64,000 nucleotides of DNA from Rubrivivax sp. (lineage in GTDB: Bacteria > Pseudomonadota > Gammaproteobacteria > Burkholderiales > Burkholderiaceae_C), in contig JAURZM010000063.1 in NCBI GenBank assembly GCA_030653385.1, positions 124,001-188,000 on the forward strand, written 5' to 3'. A model generated the notes under the pieces. It searched no databases, was not told where the DNA came from, and saw nothing but the letters and a program-made list of their open reading frames with translations. Made by a program: the position numbers and the translations under genes. Below, in pieces: positions 63,506 through 64,000 of the stretch. The first letter of the stretch is position 1; the number at the start of each line of letters is the position of its first letter.

Positions 63506-64000
63506 TCACGGGGCCACCCACATCTGCAGGAAGAGGCGCGGCCGTGGGTCGGAGGTGTCCGTGGTGGGCAGGCGGCTGCCGCGCCAGGCGATGGAGGCGT
63601 TCAGGCCCAGTCCGCCCTTTGCCCAGCTCAGGCCGAAGCCGGTGCCGTTCAGTTCGGGGTCGTTGCCGGGTGTGCCGGGGGCGGCACGGTTGATCTGGCC
63701 ACCGCCATAGTCGTGAAACAACGAGCCGACGACGTTGCCGCCCATGAAGTCGAGCGCGTAACGCAGTTCCAGCGAGGCCAGCACACCGTGGTCCACCGAC
63801 ACTTCGCCCGGCGCGTAGGCGCGCACGGCACCGGCACCGGCCAGGCCCAACTTTTCCGAGCTGTCCAGGCTGCCACTGGTGGTTTGAGCCGCCAAACGCA
63901 GGTACACGCTGAAGGGGCCGCTGATCGGCTGCTGGCGTGCGCCCTGGGCACCCAGCTTGGACCACTCGCCGCGTCGCTGCCCGGCCACACGCAACTGGCC
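63506..64000 (-). CDS. TpsB outer-membrane transporter, C-terminal part (cut by window edge)
   Basis: About 164 residues are visible; the 5' part lies beyond the window. The sequence is the C-terminal part of an FhaC/ShlB-type barrel (RLAAQTTSG, LGLAGAGAVRAYAPGEVSVDHG, ELRYALDF), ending FLQMWVAP. The motif VRAYAPGE corresponds to the conserved VRGY/F-type motif of the loop 6 region. It lies 64 bp upstream of the exoprotein gene on the same strand, the standard order tpsB-tpsA. Confidence 0.88.
   Translation of the reverse strand, partial: GQLRVAGQRRGEWSKLGAQGARQQPISGPFSVYLRLAAQTTSGSLDSSEKLGLAGAGAVRAYAPGEVSVDHGVLASLELRYALDFMGGNVVGSLFHDYGGGQINRAAPGTPGNDPELNGTGFGLSWAKGGLGLNASIAWRGSRLPTTDTSDPRPRLFLQMWVAP

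Overview
The window is GC-rich DNA with tightly packed genes. It most likely comes from a betaproteobacterium of the order Burkholderiales, near the Leptothrix/Rubrivivax/Ideonella type. This is inferred from phaR (PHB regulation), tamA-tamB, a PEP-CTERM protein, rimO, and a two-partner-secretion exoprotein operon. No rRNA, tRNA, CRISPR array or insertion sequence was recognised.

1-19,020 is a signalling and stress island. It holds two stand-alone receivers, four histidine kinases (three of them hybrid), a sigma-54-dependent response regulator, a Crp/Fnr regulator, an RpoN (sigma-54) gene, and small envelope or stress proteins: MgtC-like, two proline-rich, a Ser/Gly/Asn-rich secreted protein, a DUF2383-like bundle, a glycine-zipper protein and a 25-residue membrane peptide. 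Reading the intergenic DNA by eye gave a series of -24/-12 elements (GGCAC-N5-TTGC or close variants) 25-70 bp before many of these genes, including crp and rpoN. A perfect Crp-type palindrome lies before the activator gene. The island therefore looks like a self-contained sigma-54 regulon with feedback loops, and it is the best candidate here for an undescribed system.

19,264-25,511 carries tamA-tamB (outer-membrane protein and autotransporter assembly). 25,663-33,191 is a minus-strand operon: c-type cytochrome, nqrA-F, apbE, nqrM (missed by ordinary length cut-offs) and a CBS-domain protein. Its NqrB is about 130 residues short and lacks the covalent-FMN SGAT segment, although NqrC, D, E and F keep their cofactor motifs.

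33,806-44,861 contains an RND efflux pair, cysQ, phaR, a TPR-sulfotransferase, an orphan PEP-CTERM protein, rimO and metC.

44,848-64,000 (minus strand) is a two-partner secretion operon. It runs from tpsB (cut by the window edge) to a 4,858-residue exoprotein, a TPR/beta-barrel protein, a FecR/CsgG-like protein, and a secreted protein that appears to carry the second half of that CsgG-like domain. The exoprotein has about 50 GLUG units arranged in groups of eight and 26 YDG units arranged in groups of three, which indicates growth by duplication of multi-domain blocks.
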